Shown here one piece after another: positions 62,999 to 64,000 of a stretch of 64,000 nucleotides of DNA (the first letter of the stretch is position 1; each line of letters opens with the position of its first letter). The notes under the pieces were generated by a model. It worked only from the letters and a program-made list of their open reading frames with translations, did not search any database and was not told the origin of the DNA. The DNA comes from Caprella mutica. Taxonomy: Eukaryota > Arthropoda > Malacostraca > Amphipoda > Caprellidae. The position numbers and the translations under genes are program-made. The stretch spans positions 62,001 to 126,000 of the forward strand of contig CANNZV010001182.1 of assembly GCA_947561585.1 (NCBI GenBank), in the 5' to 3' direction.

Positions 62999-63059
62999 TA
63001 TTGTTACGTTAGGGGTGAAACAGTCCGCCAACACTAGCTCGACTGACTCAAACGAAAGC

Positions 63060-63285
63060 ACTTGGGTCAAAGGAAGTACTTCACCTACCTCTGAGTCTGA
63101 CACACTTTACAATGTTACATTTAATTCACTAAATATCAGATAATGCAAATGCAAGGCTCTAACAGTTAACCCTGACAGCTGTAATGAGTTACTTTCATTT
63201 AAGAAAAGTTAAAAGGTCACAGGAAGGTCAAACCAAACCGCCCGACTGGTTCCAGTGGGATGAAAGCTAAGGTCAAGGTCATTTG
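63060..63285 (+). promoter_or_regulatory. Cluster of nuclear-receptor half-sites
   Basis: AGGTCA occurs at 63214-63219, 63225-63230, 63270-63275 and 63276-63281, all on the same strand: a DR5-like pair and a DR0 pair. The last is part of tcaaggtca (63273-63281), the FTZ-F1/NR5A type of monomer site. A further gggtcaaagg lies near 63065. The stretch is GC-richer than its surroundings. It could be an enhancer for spook or belong to a gene beyond the window. Confidence 0.4.
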
Positions 63286-64000
63286 AAGGACATGGAGGGC
63301 AACCATGAGTAAGGCAGAGAAATTATCACAGGGTGACTTTCAAAGGTGGTAGTCTGGTGCATTGGGTGTCTTTGCACATATTCCATGCACTTATATACCT
63401 ATATATGTATATATATTATAACCATTCATGGCCCTTACAGGTGTACTCGCTACCGGAAAAGAAATGGTAGGAATTGTTAGAGTAATTCTTATTTGAATGA
63501 GTTTGCTTCTTAGCTTTCGAGTTATTTCTTACTAGTTATCCTATTCCAATCGAAATAAAAAATATATAATTATTATTATATACTTTTCCTTTTAAGATCG
63601 TAAACGTAGAGCCGTTCGATGACTCGAAATTTATCCTATTACCAATATACTGTTATGATATTTAACTAAAAATATAAGATTAATTTATAAAAAATATTTA
63701 TTTTATAAAATTTTCATCAAAAAATTTTGTACGCCTATTTATTTTAAAAGTTAAATAAAATTTTTAGTTATATGGTTTACATCGAAAAGTTTACCCATTG
63801 GAAATTTATAGTGGGAACAGGGGAGATTATGTTGGGTAATCATACCATTCTAATCTATAATAATTAATAATAATAAATAATAGAGTATCTGAATTAGTAT
63901 ATCAAAGCAAAATAATAATAAAGATTATATTAATTCTCTTAAAATTGGTAATTAATGGAAATTAATTATTTATATTCATAAATTAACCATTCAGAATAAC
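63286..64000. other. AT-rich end of the window, nothing recognised
   Basis: Contains a diverged arm of the 48364 foldback family at about 63596-63636. No gene seen. Confidence 0.4.

Overview
The window is eukaryotic nuclear DNA from an arthropod. It is AT-rich, its genes have GT-AG introns, and two of its three clear genes make the moulting hormone ecdysone. I cannot name the species; an insect is most likely, but a crustacean is not excluded. About 20 kb is gene (introns included); most of the rest is tandem repeats, short foldback/MITE-like elements and unrecognised AT-rich spacer.

Layout. (1) 134-14631, + strand: a dynein heavy chain, best matched to the dynein-2 (intraflagellar transport) heavy chain. 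Its 5' end lies outside the window. Thirteen exons give an unbroken frame of 4101 residues. The stalk and microtubule-binding domain look intact, but several nucleotide-binding motifs are eroded. (2) 16503-22454, - strand: neverland, the Rieske oxygenase that converts cholesterol to 7-dehydrocholesterol, complete in eight coding exons (484 aa). One of its introns carries a 71-bp tandem array that copies its own splice acceptor. (3) 22.5-55.8 kb: a 33-kb intergenic region with at least 15 unrelated minisatellites (unit 11-72 bp, up to 2.4 kb long), MITEs, remnants of non-LTR reverse transcriptase, and a short LRAT-like reading frame with a frame break. (4) 55954-57746, + strand: spook (CYP307A family), complete in three exons (522 aa), with a TATA box and a poly(A) signal. 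(5) 57.8-64 kb: AT-rich spacer with foldback elements, a degenerate T-rich repeat and a cluster of nuclear-receptor half-sites.

How the genes relate. Neverland and Spook act at the first and the next ('Black Box') steps of ecdysteroid synthesis. Here they are consecutive recognisable genes in head-to-head orientation, separated by satellite-rich DNA. The dynein gene is convergent with neverland and probably unrelated in function. The long open reading frames at 44.6-46.4 kb and 52.4-54.8 kb are only minisatellite arrays whose units lack stop codons; I do not call them genes.
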